A stretch of 40,541 nucleotides of DNA. It comes from a virus. Below the pieces are notes generated by a model. It did no database searches. It saw only the letters and a list, made by a program, of their open reading frames with translations, and was not told the DNA's origin. Where the stretch lies: IMG/VR virus record IMGVR_UViG_3300020578_000176, positions 1 through 40,541 of that record; one strand, written 5' to 3'. Position numbers and translations under genes: made by a program. Positions 8,242-18,055 of the stretch are shown here, piece by piece; position 1 is the stretch's first letter; every line of letters begins with the position of its first letter.

Positions 8242-8620
8242 GTATTTCTTTCTTTGCCCAACGCCACCCTTTCTTATCACAGTATTGAGCATAGGTTGTT
8301 TTACTTCCTTTGTATAATTTTGCATTTGGATTTTGGAATACAAAACGAATATCTATACCAGGATATTGGTCAAATATCAAATCAAACTTCAATCGGTCTG
8401 TCTTTACCCATCTACCCTTTGTTTCAATATACATTTTGTTGCCATCCGTTTTGTTTAGGACAAAATCTGGTGTATAATTGTGTTTAGTTTCCGGTTGGAT
8501 GTAGGATATTTTTTCACTTTCGTAACTGAATGATTTACCGTTTTCTTTCAACATATCATTTACTATATCTTCCAAACCACTACGAAAACCATGTTTAATT
8601 GCAACTTGATTTCTACGCAT
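8213..8620 (-). CDS. T7 endonuclease I-like Holliday junction resolvase
   Basis: This 135-residue protein resembles phage T7 gp3, which cleaves four-way junctions and branched DNA and so resolves recombination intermediates before packaging. The match runs through most of the length: GFRSGLED with catalytic Glu17, NYTPDFVL with Asp52, YIETKGRW with Glu66 and Lys68, then KLYKGSKTTY and the C-terminal EEW. Spacing of the catalytic residues is close to T7 (E20, D55, E65, K67), and the length is near the 149 residues of gp3. The ATG at 8620 lies one base after the stop of the upstream gene; a TTG at 8632 is a less likely start. T4 itself uses the unrelated endonuclease VII for this step. Confidence 0.9.
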   Translation of the reverse strand: MRRNQVAIKHGFRSGLEDIVNDMLKENGKSFSYESEKISYIQPETKHNYTPDFVLNKTDGNKMYIETKGRWVKTDRLKFDLIFDQYPGIDIRFVFQNPNAKLYKGSKTTYAQYCDKKGWRWAKKEIPEEWLKECL

Positions 8621-8621
8621 A

Positions 8622-10337
8622 TTACATATCAAACCTTACAATGATATTCATATCTACATCGTCTCTTTTTTCTATCGGATTTGCCACTTTAGCAACTGCA
8701 ACTAACTCTCTATCTTTATTGTATAATCCAACTGTTGTTATGTATGGATTGAAATATGGATTAGTTACATAGGTATCTAATAATGAAGGACCGGATTGCA
8801 CATCTTTTAATATAGATGGATTTTGTGTATAATTAAATTCATGTTTGCGAATTTTACAAACAATTTCATGTTCATACATTGTTGTTGTGCTTCTAAATTG
8901 TCCATAAAAACCATCTGTTAAATCATTGTAATCAAAATTACCAGTTTCACCTAAAAATGTATTTGCATATTTAGGTCTTGGATCAGAAACAACAACAATT
9001 CCTTTTTTGTAAAATATATTGCCAATTCTATTGGTTTGATATGCAGATCCTGTTTCAAAACTGTTATCATACAAAGAATTTATTTGATTTGAGGTTAAAC
9101 CTTTTTTGTAAATACGAATTTCATCCAAAGAACCAGATAAACATTTTGTTCCAGTTCCATCATCACCAATATAAAAATTGTTATTATTTAGTATTTTATT
9201 TGAAACGAATGCACTTGAAGATGCATTTAATGCACCGTTTAACCATATTTGATAATTGCTTCCTGTTTTCTGACACACAACATGATACCAAGAATTTGGC
9301 GTTAATGCACTTGAAGTAACAAATGCAGTCTCTAATTCTGAACTTTGTCTAAATCTTATTGAATTTGGTGAAGAAGATGACACATTTAATAATGAAATAT
9401 CAAATGGATATTGTTCCGAAACACTTAAAATTGTTGATGTTATTCCATTTATATCTTTTTTTTCAATTGTATTTTTATTAAAGATTGCGTTGTAATCGGA
9501 AGTAAGCATTGATTGTGTTGGTGGTATTTTCATCCAAAAACTAAAAGCAAAATTGTTTAACCTTGTAAAATTAAAATACGGTGCTTCTTCTACTTGAAAA
9601 TAAGAACCATATAAATTAGCAGAAACACCAGTTGATTCATTTGTATCACTTGTTGGTATTCCATCATTGTAACTTATTTTTTTCGGATTAAATAATTTTA
9701 CATTATATCTATTTCTCGAAGTATCTAATACATATTCCAATTTTTCATTTTTGTAATTGTATTCTCTATACTTTTCATTGAAACCAACATATAGAAGATT
9801 ATTTTCTATCGGTATAAAATGTTCAGTATCGTATGAAGTATCTATTAGATTACCAAATCCGTCATCAACTACTGTAAATTCTTTTGAAGATGTGCTACTG
9901 TAATTGGTCATAGTAAAACTTTTTTTCTTTATTCCTTCACCAAAAACACCCATTGGAAATACAACCATTGAACTTGATTGCCAAAGATATGTTAATGTTG
10001 CATCCTCTGTAATATAAACAGGAAATTTTCCTGTTTGATATTCTGTATAAAAAGAATGGTCAAGATGATACCATAAAAGTTTTGGATCTAAACTTTGTGA
10101 AGTAAAAACTCTTTCATATAAAGAAGAACTTAAATTTGCAACTTTGCCAAAATACTTATGATTTTCTGCATATAGTGCACGGTATACTTTTGTTCCAATT
10201 TTATCGTAATAGTATTGGTCATTTGTATCTGTGTTTATTTTCCAAAGTTTATTTGCCTCAAATGACCTAACAGTATAATCACCGGCTTTTAATTTTTTCC
10301 AAGCAACACTTATTGTATTTCCGAATTGAAATGACAT
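8622..10337 (-). CDS. Structural protein with LamG-like domain and shared C-terminal module (array member 5)
   Basis: This 571-residue protein is the last member of a five-gene array. Its C-terminus (FNYTQNPS then YITTVGLYNKDRELVAVAKV and a final beta strand) is the module shared by all five. A LamG/concanavalin-like segment lies at about residues 265-425, shown by FAFSFWMKI, SWYHVVCQK, IWLNG and GSLDEIRIYKKGL. This fold often binds carbohydrate. The N-terminus (SFQFGNTISVAWKKL) matches no family I know. The start ATG overlaps the upstream stop as TAATG. Inferred role: virion tail or fibre component displaying a sugar-binding domain. It lacks the central domain carried by the other four members. 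Confidence 0.75.
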   Translation of the reverse strand: MSFQFGNTISVAWKKLKAGDYTVRSFEANKLWKINTDTNDQYYYDKIGTKVYRALYAENHKYFGKVANLSSSLYERVFTSQSLDPKLLWYHLDHSFYTEYQTGKFPVYITEDATLTYLWQSSSMVVFPMGVFGEGIKKKSFTMTNYSSTSSKEFTVVDDGFGNLIDTSYDTEHFIPIENNLLYVGFNEKYREYNYKNEKLEYVLDTSRNRYNVKLFNPKKISYNDGIPTSDTNESTGVSANLYGSYFQVEEAPYFNFTRLNNFAFSFWMKIPPTQSMLTSDYNAIFNKNTIEKKDINGITSTILSVSEQYPFDISLLNVSSSSPNSIRFRQSSELETAFVTSSALTPNSWYHVVCQKTGSNYQIWLNGALNASSSAFVSNKILNNNNFYIGDDGTGTKCLSGSLDEIRIYKKGLTSNQINSLYDNSFETGSAYQTNRIGNIFYKKGIVVVSDPRPKYANTFLGETGNFDYNDLTDGFYGQFRSTTTMYEHEIVCKIRKHEFNYTQNPSILKDVQSGPSLLDTYVTNPYFNPYITTVGLYNKDRELVAVAKVANPIEKRDDVDMNIIVRFDM

Positions 10338-11620
10338 TAGTTTGTTCTCACTTTAACTTGAAATATACATTCATCGCTCTTCTTTTTTAGAATTGGTTTT
10401 TCTAATTTACCAACTGCAATAAGTTGTCTTTTATTATTATACAAACCAACGGTTGTTATGTAAGCAAATGAATCATCTACTGGTGATTTATAGCGTAGTT
10501 CTTTATTACTACCACTTACATAAGTAGGATTATTTGAATAACTCATTTCATTTGGTCGAACTCTACAAAAATATGTTTCTACTAAATTACATTCCGATGA
10601 TCTAGCAAACCAAGAACCATAGTTATTTCTTACACTATTTGGTGCAGTTGAACCACTTATTGCATAAAATAATTTTTTAATGTTATCACCATCAATAGAA
10701 GCAGTAACGGTATTAAATGAACATGATTGATCCAAAACAACACCATCTAAAATAACAATACCCTTTTTTGGAATAACTATACCCCAAGCATTTGAACCAC
10801 TATCATCATATACACCATCTAAAAGAGATCCAGAAACAAGGTAGTAATAATCTTTTACTTCTTCCATGTATGTTATTTGTTCTTTTGAGTCAGAACTATC
10901 ATCTATCAATGTAAATATAGTATTTGATGCAGTATTGAAATAAAAATTACTTCCTGTATTGTATAATTGATTTGGATTTGAAACAATGGGAGAAATAGTC
11001 ATTTGAAAATTACCAGGATCTAACCTGTCCTTAAATGATTGTCTATTAAAATGTAAAACATAAAAATAGTTACCGTTTGCACCATTCTTAAATTCAAATT
11101 TACCATCAGTTTTATCAAAACAATCTAACATATATTTACGAAACATAGTTTTTGCTGGCAAAAATTCTGTTGTATATGTTCCGTCTATTTGTGTATATGA
11201 AGAACCTGATCCAGATATATGTGCATATGCAATATCAAATTCGTGATGTGTATTTATATCACTTGGCAATTTATCATAAACAGACATATAATAATTTTGT
11301 TGATTGGATAATACTGAACCAGTATAGAATGTTTCCAATTTTTCATTTGTTGCACACCCAAATAAACCTCTTGTAGTTTGTTTTTTTATGGCAGGTGTAT
11401 AATCGGTTTCTTTCGATAATTCCTTATAGTTTAATGATGGAACACCAAGATTTAGAGCTTCATTTATGAACTCTATTTCTGGAAAAACTGAACCACTTGT
11501 TGTGCGATTTAATACAGTAATTTTATCTGGAGTTACAAAATCGTTTTCTTTTACAAAATCAACGTAACTTTTTAATAATTCAAGAATGTATTTATTTATT
11601 TTAAGTCTATCTATTTTCAT
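10337..11620 (-). CDS. Structural protein with shared central and C-terminal modules (array member 4)
   Basis: This 427-residue protein has its own N-terminus of about 110 residues, followed by the central module shared with three neighbours: NYYMSVYDKL, IAYAHISGSGS, FKDRLDPGNF, FTLIDDSSD, VSGSLLDGVYDD and SCSFNTVTAS. The common C-terminal block follows: MSYSNNPTYV, YITTVGLYNNKRQLIAVGKL and a last strand ending VKVRTN. Function is inferred from its place among tail and baseplate genes; I recognise no named domain. It is translationally coupled to the next gene through a TAATG overlap. The 38-nt leader is AT-rich with only a partial promoter-like TTATTTATT. Confidence 0.75.
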   Translation of the reverse strand: MKIDRLKINKYILELLKSYVDFVKENDFVTPDKITVLNRTTSGSVFPEIEFINEALNLGVPSLNYKELSKETDYTPAIKKQTTRGLFGCATNEKLETFYTGSVLSNQQNYYMSVYDKLPSDINTHHEFDIAYAHISGSGSSYTQIDGTYTTEFLPAKTMFRKYMLDCFDKTDGKFEFKNGANGNYFYVLHFNRQSFKDRLDPGNFQMTISPIVSNPNQLYNTGSNFYFNTASNTIFTLIDDSSDSKEQITYMEEVKDYYYLVSGSLLDGVYDDSGSNAWGIVIPKKGIVILDGVVLDQSCSFNTVTASIDGDNIKKLFYAISGSTAPNSVRNNYGSWFARSSECNLVETYFCRVRPNEMSYSNNPTYVSGSNKELRYKSPVDDSFAYITTVGLYNNKRQLIAVGKLEKPILKKKSDECIFQVKVRTN

Positions 11621-11658
11621 TTGTAACCATTTTATTTTTAATAAATAATTTTTGTATA

Positions 11659-12180
11659 TTAAATTTCTGTATCATCTATTAAAAATCTAGTATCTATCGG
11701 TGAATCAAAAAATGTTTCTGCAAGTTGATCTTCTGTTTCAGATTCTTCAATTTCATTTTGTTTGTCATTAAGTGCAGCAATAAAATTCACACTAAATTCA
11801 ATTAAAGATACATCTTTTTGATCCTCTATAACTATGTCAGTTAATACTTTATCGTATGAATTTAACTTATCTAATGCATACTCTATGCCTTCAATAAATT
11901 CTAGATAATCTAATCCATCTTTAACATGAAATTTTGAATCTTGTATTAGTCTTATGAAAAATTCTGCACTTTTTCTTGCAATAACATTATCAACAACTTT
12001 TTTTAATCCAACTCTTGGCAACAGCTGTTCGTTATGAAATTCTAATCGTAATACTTGATCTTGCAATTCATCTTCAATTACTGTTAAATTGTATAATTCA
12101 CCAAAAATACTTACACTTGGAACCATGTAAACATAAAAATTTGATAAAATAGCAAGAGTTTTTGTTCTATCCCATATCAT
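11659..12180 (-). CDS. Hypothetical helical protein inside the paralogue array
   Basis: A 173-residue protein, mostly predicted helical by eye, with an acidic C-terminus (NEIEESETEDQ). It shows neither the central nor the C-terminal module of its neighbours, so it is not an array member. It begins one base after the stop of the 1188-residue protein. The position suggests an assembly factor or small structural part for that protein, but this is context only. No family recognised. Confidence 0.65.
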   Translation of the reverse strand: MIWDRTKTLAILSNFYVYMVPSVSIFGELYNLTVIEDELQDQVLRLEFHNEQLLPRVGLKKVVDNVIARKSAEFFIRLIQDSKFHVKDGLDYLEFIEGIEYALDKLNSYDKVLTDIVIEDQKDVSLIEFSVNFIAALNDKQNEIEESETEDQLAETFFDSPIDTRFLIDDTEI

Positions 12181-12181
12181 A

Positions 12182-15100
12182 TTACCAATTTAACCTTATT
12201 TTAATTAGAACATCGTTATCTGGCGTTTTCTGAATAGGTCTACTTAATTTTGCAACAGCAAGTAATTCTGTTTTGTCATTGTAAAGACCAACTGATGTAA
12301 TGTATGTTACTGGATCGTTTACAAAACACTCATACTTTAAGTGACCGCGTTTTTCACCATCGTTTAGTACATAAGTAGGATTTGTGCTATAATTTGCCTC
12401 AGTTGTTGGAACACGAACAAAATAATGATTTGTTGTTTTTGTTCTTACATTTCTAGCTTTAATAGGTTGTCCAAGAGCAGCTGCACCACTTATAGATGTA
12501 TGTATTTTCCAAGCATTATCACCTGCAATGTTACTTCCAGTTACAGAATTAAATCCTAAAATACTATCAAATTTATCACCGTTCAATATAACAACGCCTA
12601 TATTTGGATATACTCTACCATAAGTTGTTATGTTTGTATTGGTCAATATACTTCCAGTTCCACTATTATGAACACCATTTGAAAGTGAACCACTAACAAT
12701 ATCATAATATGAATACGGATCCTCTAAACAAAATTTACTTTCATCAATATCACCGGAATTATCAATTAGTGACAATATCGTTGGATTTGAACCAGATATT
12801 TGAACATTACTTCCTGTGTGAACATTATTAGCAAAAGCACTTCCACTTAATCCTGCAAGATTTATTTGAAAATTGCCAGGATCCAATCTGTGACTCAAAC
12901 CATCTCTATAAAAGTTTATTGCATATATTCCCTTTGGTGTTGTTTCGGTTCCAACATCATAAAACTTAAATCTTGTTTCTGGATGTTCAAGTGCCAATAA
13001 TCTATATTGTGAATATATTGCCTTAGTTGCACTATCACTATAATCATAACCAATACTTGTAGATCCAGAACCTTCATAATGTCCATAAGCAATTGCATAA
13101 TATGGATTTGTTGTGCAACTATCACAATCAGTTATATCATAATAGTATTCTTTTGATGCAGTAGGTTGAACGGAACTTGTTAAATAACAAGTCGGTGATT
13201 GCATTCCATTGAATAAACCAAAAACTATATTTTTCTTTATACCTGTTAGCACATCTGCACCAAACAAGAAAGGATGATGCATTCTAACTGGTGAAGGATT
13301 ACACTCTGGTCTTCCAGATAATACGGTTGAGTATATTCTTTCTGTTGCTCGTAACCAACGGTATTGTGGATCAGCAGGAAACTCCTTAGCAATTCTGTAT
13401 TCTTTTACATGCGTTTGTCTATCCATGAAATCTGTATATGTAAATGAATCATATACATCATCGCAAGTTTCTATAATAAATTCGGTGCAACCACAAACAT
13501 TATTTGGATCAACTTGTGGTTCTGTTCTAGCACATTCTTCTCTTGATGGCTGACAACCAACACCGTTTTTATTCAGAGATATTGTATTACCAAGAATTGT
13601 TTTGAAGTCTCTATTACCATTTCCATCTAAAAATGGTGTAAATACTTCTTTGTAAATATACCATTGTCCAGTTGATTCTTCAAGTATAGCACCTGGATAA
13701 GAACCCATTGTTGTTCCAGCACCACCTTTAACCATTTGAGTTACATATGGTCCTCTTGATATAATACCAGCATTTCCTGTAAAATCTGAATTGTCAAATC
13801 TTGAATCGCCAGCGGCTTTTGGGACATCTGTTGGTTTTGAAAAATATGGAATTTCGCCCCAAGCATTACATTCTAATTTAATATAAACTTTTTGTTGGCG
13901 TTTAATATCAATTTTGTATGTTCTTTCAGTTCCAACAAAACAAGGTTTACCAGGAACTTGGATGTTTGGAACATCTGTAAAGTTATTAAATCTCAATACA
14001 GATCCGCCACCATCAAAAATCTTAAAGATTTGTCCGGATGCAATTTTTACTGATCCGTCAAATGTATTATTATCTGTTAATCCAACAAATCTTTTTGTTG
14101 ATTGATTATACGCATTTGAAAAATCTTCAATGTCTCTAAAAACATTTACAGGAGATTCTTTTAATATCCAATTAAATCCTCTAGTTTCACTAAATGGTCT
14201 ATTACAATCATAACCAGTTGGTGTAATGTTTGGTGATTGACATGCAATTTCCCCACCACCTTTTGCTTTCACAGAAGGCACTAACGGATATAATCTATCA
14301 TTTGGATTAGAGGATAGAGGATCAACATAAGGCCATGACGTTCTTTCAACTATGGGATTATCAAAATGCTGAATATCAGAAATTAGTTCAAATTCATTGG
14401 TTAATGATGCATTTGAATACCATTCACTTATACTGATACTACCAGGATTTGATTTTGTATTTCCTCTATAAACAGCTTCAACATGACTTATGAATCCTAT
14501 ATTTGTGTAATCAAACCACTTTGGTGAAGCATATGCAAATATTCTATCAAAATTATCTGGAAGCATCCCCTTTTTTGAACCAATTAACTCACCAATATCA
14601 CCGTGAGGACTAACAAATTGTTTATTATACGCTTCGGTGCATAGAGTTCCAAGACTTGTGGCATATGCTCCACGCAATTCTCTTCCTCTATTGTTTGGAT
14701 ATTTACTGTAAACAGTAGGATCAATTGTTCTTGATATTAAATGTTCTTGTAAATTTACAAGAGAGAATTGACGAGATTGTGTTGAATATGGATAATCCTC
14801 AGGATCAAATTGCATATCAACTGCACATGATGCTTCATTTTGACCATCAGGAACTACTATATTGTAATTTTTTGTTATTGATAAAAAGTTTTCCCAAACT
14901 TCGTCTGAATCATACCAATAATTGTAATTTACCTTTTTTGTTTGAAGACCTTGACAATCTTGTAATGTATATGATAATTTTCCGGTAACTAATCTTGTCC
15001 AATCAATTATTATGTGCCGTTCATTTGCCTTATATTTTTGATTTGTTCCTGTAGGACAATTACCACATTGATCAACTACTTTTGGAACTTTGACATTGCA

Positions 15101-15748
15101 ACATCTGTGTAACTTAAATTCTAAAACTGTTGGATTTTTTATGGTATATGTATTACTTCCAATTACTATACTTCTTGTTCCACCTGGATCAACTTCTCTA
15201 GTTTCAATATAAAACATGCAATCTTTTGCATTGTCAATTGGTAATGTAAATGGTTTTTGCATCCATGCTGCACGCTGTTGCATTCCCTGTGGTGGTGGTG
15301 GTTGGGTATAAGGTGTTCCAGTTTGACCAGTAGTTAGCATGTTTTTTAATTTTTGCCATGTACCATATTCCAATGAACTTTGATTTGTACCAGAAGGTAA
15401 TTGTGATCCACTAACTATTGTTTTTGGTGATACACCAAGAAATGAATTATATTCATCAGCCCAATCAGTATATGGAGGAGTTCCTGTTCCGCCTGTATCA
15501 GTTAAGTATCTGAAATAAACATTGAATAATGTAACAAATTGTCTTGCGATATTTTGAATGAGAGTAAGTTCATCAACAATATCTTGTCTATCAAGATCTC
15601 TCCAATAATCTATATTACCCTGTTGTTTTTGTATTTCAGCTTGTAATGCGGTTATTGTTGTATCTATAACAGATGCATTCTTCTGTGTAATTGCGGTTAC
15701 ACCAGATGTAATTAAACCGAAAACGCCATCGTCAAAGTATTCATTCAT
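12182..15748 (-). CDS. Very large cysteine-rich structural protein with shared modules (array member 3)
   Basis: At 1188 residues this is the largest array member. Roughly residues 1-830 are unique to it and unusually Cys-rich for the window (HRCCNVKV, DQCGNCPTG, GCQPSREEC, NVCGCTEF), suggesting metal binding or disulfides. The final 350 or so residues carry the common central domain (YYYDITDCDS, IAYGHYEGSGS, HRLDPGNFQINL, LSLIDNSGDI, VSGSLSNGVHN) and C-terminal block (YSTNPTYV, YITSVGLYNDKTELLAVAKL). The ATG at 15748 follows an AAGGCG ribosome site. Likely a tail or baseplate appendage protein; the unique part could be the host-contacting portion. No named family recognised. Confidence 0.75.
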   Translation of the reverse strand: MNEYFDDGVFGLITSGVTAITQKNASVIDTTITALQAEIQKQQGNIDYWRDLDRQDIVDELTLIQNIARQFVTLFNVYFRYLTDTGGTGTPPYTDWADEYNSFLGVSPKTIVSGSQLPSGTNQSSLEYGTWQKLKNMLTTGQTGTPYTQPPPPQGMQQRAAWMQKPFTLPIDNAKDCMFYIETREVDPGGTRSIVIGSNTYTIKNPTVLEFKLHRCCNVKVPKVVDQCGNCPTGTNQKYKANERHIIIDWTRLVTGKLSYTLQDCQGLQTKKVNYNYWYDSDEVWENFLSITKNYNIVVPDGQNEASCAVDMQFDPEDYPYSTQSRQFSLVNLQEHLISRTIDPTVYSKYPNNRGRELRGAYATSLGTLCTEAYNKQFVSPHGDIGELIGSKKGMLPDNFDRIFAYASPKWFDYTNIGFISHVEAVYRGNTKSNPGSISISEWYSNASLTNEFELISDIQHFDNPIVERTSWPYVDPLSSNPNDRLYPLVPSVKAKGGGEIACQSPNITPTGYDCNRPFSETRGFNWILKESPVNVFRDIEDFSNAYNQSTKRFVGLTDNNTFDGSVKIASGQIFKIFDGGGSVLRFNNFTDVPNIQVPGKPCFVGTERTYKIDIKRQQKVYIKLECNAWGEIPYFSKPTDVPKAAGDSRFDNSDFTGNAGIISRGPYVTQMVKGGAGTTMGSYPGAILEESTGQWYIYKEVFTPFLDGNGNRDFKTILGNTISLNKNGVGCQPSREECARTEPQVDPNNVCGCTEFIIETCDDVYDSFTYTDFMDRQTHVKEYRIAKEFPADPQYRWLRATERIYSTVLSGRPECNPSPVRMHHPFLFGADVLTGIKKNIVFGLFNGMQSPTCYLTSSVQPTASKEYYYDITDCDSCTTNPYYAIAYGHYEGSGSTSIGYDYSDSATKAIYSQYRLLALEHPETRFKFYDVGTETTPKGIYAINFYRDGLSHRLDPGNFQINLAGLSGSAFANNVHTGSNVQISGSNPTILSLIDNSGDIDESKFCLEDPYSYYDIVSGSLSNGVHNSGTGSILTNTNITTYGRVYPNIGVVILNGDKFDSILGFNSVTGSNIAGDNAWKIHTSISGAAALGQPIKARNVRTKTTNHYFVRVPTTEANYSTNPTYVLNDGEKRGHLKYECFVNDPVTYITSVGLYNDKTELLAVAKLSRPIQKTPDNDVLIKIRLNW

Positions 15749-15756
15749 ATATCGCC

Positions 15757-16842
15757 TTAATAATCAAGTTTTACTTTAATAACAATTTCTTTGTCAAATG
15801 TTTTTGCAACCGCCTCATTTAATTTAGCAACAGCCAATAATTGATAATTGTCATCATATAAACCAACAGTAGTTAAATATACTCTTGGATCATTATACAT
15901 ACCTGGCCATTTTAATTCATTTCTACTACCAGAATAAAAACTTGGATTTCCTGTATAGTTAAATTCATTATTTAATAGTCTAGCATAGTAATAGGTTGAT
16001 GCAATTACTTCACTGGTAGCACCTTGAAATGATCCACTATTTGGATCGTATGACATAGCACCACTTATTGATGTCCAAAATCTAAATATATTATCTGCAC
16101 CACCACCAAATTGACTACCACTACCAGCAACAGATCTTGCAGTTGAAAATGAAGAAGATGCATCTAATGCCTTTCCGTTCAAAACAATTACACCATAGTC
16201 TGGATAAAACAATCCCCACGGAGTTGTATCTGCAGTATAAATACCATTTACTAATGATCCACTTCTAACATAATGTACTCTACCACCTAATGTTGCAGAT
16301 TCGGTAGTTGATTGTCCAGAATCATCTATCAATGAAATCATTTTATTTGATGATGAAACAACAACTTGACCGAGAAGAGCACTACCAGTTCCATTTATAT
16401 GCATTAAGTTTAATTGCCAAGTATTAGTGTCCATTCTATCTTTGAAACGAGCACGGTTTACATTAACAATATAAACATATTCAGATGTTTCATCATTTTC
16501 AAACTTAAATAAATTTTGATTGGTAAGCAATAATTGTCTATATTGAGAATATATCGCCTTTGTTGGATAATCTAATGTATCAAATCCATAAGAACCTGTT
16601 GATGAACCACTGCCCATAACATCGCCATACGCAATACTAAATTGTGATTCTGCACCTATTGTATTTGATTGACTATTAAAAATTTCATAATAATATCGTT
16701 TTTCATTATCAGATTGTGCGGAACTTGTAAATACAGTTGATAATTTACTTTGTTCTTCAGACCACAATGGTGCCGTAACTACTTCACGTTGCGATGTTGA
16801 AAGTGCATCGTTTGTAAATTTCTTAAATGATAATGAGTCCAT
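15757..16842 (-). CDS. Structural protein with shared modules (array member 2)
   Basis: This 361-residue protein is almost entirely the common architecture: a short N-terminus, then YYYEIFNSQS, IAYGDVMGSGS, RFKDRMDTNTW, MISLIDDSGQ, SGSLVNGIYT and SSSFSTARSV, then the C-terminal block with FNYTGNPSFY and YLTTVGLYDDNYQLLAVAKL. It ends KVKLDY, close to KVRLNW-like ends of its neighbours. With the member at 16845 it represents the minimal form of the family. The start lies 2 nt after the upstream stop. Structural role inferred from context and its Ser/Gly-rich beta composition. Confidence 0.75.
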   Translation of the reverse strand: MDSLSFKKFTNDALSTSQREVVTAPLWSEEQSKLSTVFTSSAQSDNEKRYYYEIFNSQSNTIGAESQFSIAYGDVMGSGSSTGSYGFDTLDYPTKAIYSQYRQLLLTNQNLFKFENDETSEYVYIVNVNRARFKDRMDTNTWQLNLMHINGTGSALLGQVVVSSSNKMISLIDDSGQSTTESATLGGRVHYVRSGSLVNGIYTADTTPWGLFYPDYGVIVLNGKALDASSSFSTARSVAGSGSQFGGGADNIFRFWTSISGAMSYDPNSGSFQGATSEVIASTYYYARLLNNEFNYTGNPSFYSGSRNELKWPGMYNDPRVYLTTVGLYDDNYQLLAVAKLNEAVAKTFDKEIVIKVKLDY

Positions 16843-16844
16843 AT

Positions 16845-18017
16845 TTAATACTCTAATTTTACAGTTATTGATAATTCTTCATTTATATCATGTCTTACCG
16901 GTTTACTCATTTTAGCAACAGCCAATAGGTTGAAGTCTTTATCATACAAACCAATTGATGTTATGTAAACGGTTGGTTTTCCAGAAACACCGGATGCCTT
17001 TGCCCTCCAGTCACTATATTTTATCAATCCTGTTGCAGATATTCCTGTTTCAGCATCAACAGTATTTGGCGGTAAAACAAAAGTTGGATTATTAGATCCA
17101 TAACCATTTGTTTCTGTTTTTACTCTTACATAAAAATGTGACTCATTTTTTACGTCAATTGAACGAGCATTAAATCCAGTTGATTGTAAAGAAGCAGCAC
17201 CACTTATGGCTGTAAATAATTTATATGAATTATCACCGTTTACATTACTACCTGTTACTGAATTAAATGATGCTGAAAGGTTTAGTTTATCGGCATCCAA
17301 TAACATTATACCCAAACTTGGATAAACAATACCGTATTGATGTGGTGCGGATGTATTATGAATACCATTTGACAAACTACCACTAACAATATATCTTGGA
17401 ACAGATGTTGCAATACCGCTTTCGTCTACAGCACTATTGTTAATATCGCCAGAATCATCTATTAAAGAAATCATTTTTGGATTTGATCCGGAGGGAACAA
17501 CTTTACTTCCAGTAAAATCATTATTTGGAATACCACTTCCACTTAATTCTACCAAGTTTAATTCAAAATTACCTGGATCCAATTTATCACCAAATTTATC
17601 ACGATTGAGTGATACAACATAAAAATGTGTCATTGGGAATGATGATCCTGACAATTTCAAACCACCTTCATCTCCATCAAGACACATTTGTTTGAATTGG
17701 TTGTATATCGATTTTGATGGTGTATCGCCAGAAGTATTTTCTACGTTTGCATTATTATATTGTGAGCCAGAACCACTTACATGACCATATGCAACGGAAA
17801 AAACTTTTTCTTTGTTTTCGCAACTCAAAGAAGAAGAACTCCAAATTTCATAATAGTATTCTTGAGAAGCAGTGGTTTGTAATGAACTTGTAAAAAATGT
17901 CATAAGTTCACTTGTAGTATCATCCCACATACCACGAATGAATGGTGTTGTAATTACTTCTGCTCTACCATTTGGTGCTACAGTAAATTCTAATGGCTTA
18001 TAGATTAAGCTACTCAT
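16845..18017 (-). CDS. Structural protein with shared modules (array member 1)
   Basis: This 390-residue protein is the first member transcribed. It carries YYYEIWSSSS, VAYGHVSGSGS, KFGDKLDPGNFELNL, ISLIDDSGDI, VSGSLSNGIHN and SASFNSVTGSN. The C-terminal block reads SNNPTFVL and YITSIGLYDKDFNLLAVAKM. Its central domain is closest by eye to the one in the 1188-residue member. The ATG at 18017 follows an AGGA ribosome site; the 38-nt gap to the upstream gene lacks the ATATTTAT motif, so it is probably transcribed with the gene at 18775. A tail or baseplate-appendage role is inferred. Confidence 0.75.
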   Translation of the reverse strand: MSSLIYKPLEFTVAPNGRAEVITTPFIRGMWDDTTSELMTFFTSSLQTTASQEYYYEIWSSSSLSCENKEKVFSVAYGHVSGSGSQYNNANVENTSGDTPSKSIYNQFKQMCLDGDEGGLKLSGSSFPMTHFYVVSLNRDKFGDKLDPGNFELNLVELSGSGIPNNDFTGSKVVPSGSNPKMISLIDDSGDINNSAVDESGIATSVPRYIVSGSLSNGIHNTSAPHQYGIVYPSLGIMLLDADKLNLSASFNSVTGSNVNGDNSYKLFTAISGAASLQSTGFNARSIDVKNESHFYVRVKTETNGYGSNNPTFVLPPNTVDAETGISATGLIKYSDWRAKASGVSGKPTVYITSIGLYDKDFNLLAVAKMSKPVRHDINEELSITVKLEY

Positions 18018-18055
18018 GTTAAATTCCTATCTTTTATTAAAAAAACTTACTAAAA

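Noticed and set aside
12916-13125. Minus-strand overlapping ORFs inside large genes (also near 20179-20436, 24563-24868 and 39719-39922)
   Set aside because: They lie wholly inside longer, well-supported genes in another frame, lack ribosome sites and have low-complexity His/Leu-rich sequence typical of shadow frames.
8622-18017. Diversity-generating retroelement target in the paralogue array
   Set aside because: No reverse transcriptase, template repeat or adenine-substitution pattern was seen in the window; the paralogues differ throughout rather than at a short variable patch.
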